Shown here: piece after piece, positions 63,801 through 64,000 of the stretch
How positions within the stretch are numbered: position 1 is the first letter of the stretch
Layout of the letters: every line of letters begins with the position of its first letter
Source of the DNA: Delphinus delphis
Taxonomy: Eukaryota > Chordata > Mammalia > Artiodactyla > Delphinidae
DNA length: 64,000 nucleotides
Reading direction: 5' to 3'
NCBI RefSeq assembly: GCF_949987515.2
Contig: NC_082698.1
Coordinates: forward strand, 17,501-81,500
Notes under the pieces: model-generated
Told to the model about the DNA's origin: nothing
The model's input: the letters and a program-made list of their open reading frames with translations, nothing else
The model's database searches: none
Position numbers and translations under genes: made by a program

Positions 63801-64000
63801 CCGTCCCCTAATCCTAACCCGTACGCTAACGCTAACCCGCGCCCTCACACGTACGCTCCCCCTGAAGCGTTGTCGTACCCTCACCTGGACCCTAAACCGT
63901 CCCCGTCCCCTAACCCTAACCCTAGCCCAACCCTAAGCCTAACCCTTCCCCGAAGCCTGACCCTCACCCGTCCCCTAATCCTAACCCGTACGCTGACGCT
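60846..64000 (+). repeat. HOR U7, 19-mer (cut 36 bp before its end)
   Basis: The next 1-bp loss in the agcccaaccc context is at 63924, 3191 bp after that of U6, so the unit is 19 x 168 - 1 and should end at about 64036, outside the window. Its middle (about 61860-62900) is foreign to U1-U6. It holds ccccttaaccctagc-like and gcctaacccttgccc monomers, cctatagcgttg (62688), cttagaccat (62708) and acctgggcccta (62875), which are landmarks of 24-44 kb. After that it returns to the U6-like series. Confidence 0.87.

Larger units (their letters stand above)
1..64000 (+). repeat. 168-bp telomere-derived satellite array (whole window)
   Basis: The window consists entirely of head-to-tail copies of a 168-bp monomer, about 381 of them, with no inversion and no unrelated insertion that I can find. 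Each monomer is 28 hexamers in CCTAAC register (CCCTAA rotated). Counting from the ccgtac/tcgtac hexamer as number 1, hexamers 7, 8, 11, 12 and 19 are perfect; 2, 4, 9, 10, 15, 16, 18, 21, 22, 24 and 27 differ by one base; hexamer 28 (gcgttg) differs most, by five. The C-rich strand is the + strand everywhere. The consensus has 84 C, 20 G, 37 A and 27 T. The array runs off both ends of the window. The telomeric origin is inferred from register and composition; the 168-bp period is seen directly and repeats across every measured pair of homologous markers. Confidence 0.98.

Noticed and set aside
1..64000. Plant-type telomere repeat CCCTAAA
   Set aside because: CCCTAAA occurs at two fixed places per monomer (hexamers 4 and 27) but never in tandem. 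Tandem runs are always the 6-bp CCCTAA.
1..64000. CENP-B box as in primate alpha satellite
   Set aside because: I looked on both strands of the consensus for the core pattern with CGAA and CCCG at the right spacing and found none. A centromeric role is not excluded, but it is not supported by this motif.
1..64000. CRISPR array (regularly spaced repeats)
   Set aside because: There are no unique spacers. The sequence between any two repeated segments is itself the same repeat, and the period is 168 bp of continuous satellite.
1..64000. tRNA, rRNA, small RNA genes, promoters, or CpG-rich subtelomeric promoter repeats
   Set aside because: No stretch departs from the monomer pattern long enough to hold such an element, and I saw no base composition other than that of the satellite.

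Overview
The whole 64 kb window is one uninterrupted satellite array. I see no gene, RNA gene, transposon or unique sequence, and neither array edge is inside the window. The unit is a 168-bp monomer, about 381 copies, all in the same orientation. Each monomer is 28 consecutive hexamers in the register of the telomeric repeat CCCTAA. In a hand-built consensus 5 of the 28 hexamers are perfect, 11 have one mismatch, 4 have two, 7 have three and 1 has five. That is about 73% identity to a pure (CCCTAA)28 with no indel, so the satellite looks like a fossil block of telomere repeat that diverged by substitution and was then re-amplified as a unit.

The hexamer points to a eukaryote with TTAGGG-type telomeres (for example a vertebrate, another non-arthropod animal, some fungi or some protists), not a TTTAGGG plant or a TTAGG insect. 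I cannot name the organism. The window is probably subtelomeric, pericentromeric or other heterochromatin resolved by long reads. The C-rich strand is the + strand throughout (consensus C 50%, G 12%, A 22%, T 16%).

Three monomer families alternate. Type A reads TTGCCG at the monomer join, then CTAACACTAAC and ACGCACGCT. Type B reads TTGTCG, CTAACGCTAAC and ACGTACGCT. Type C reads GCCTTACC, CCGTGCCC and GCTCACCC. Layout: A 1-6287, C 6288-7368, A 7369-12123, C 12124-13040, B 13041-15463, A 15464-19306, C 19307-20223, B 20224-22142, C fragment 22143-22271, pure telomere run 22272-22316, B 22317-22824, C 22825-23741, B 23742-36163, A 36164-37620, B 37621-40977 with one A-like monomer near 40.6-40.8 kb, A 40978-42170, B 42171-64000.

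Above the monomer there are higher-order repeats (HORs). On the left, a superunit of about 23 distinguishable A monomers followed by a C cassette is present three times. On the right (47-64 kb), seven successive HORs are 14, 11, 15, 19, 10, 12 and 19 monomers long, and each measures exactly n x 168 - 1 bp because each carries one 1-bp deletion. Copy-number differences between HORs are whole monomers, as expected of in-register unequal exchange. The very long open frames on both strands (Pro-Asn, Leu-Thr and Val-Arg rich) follow from the hexamer lacking stops in most frames and are not annotated as genes.
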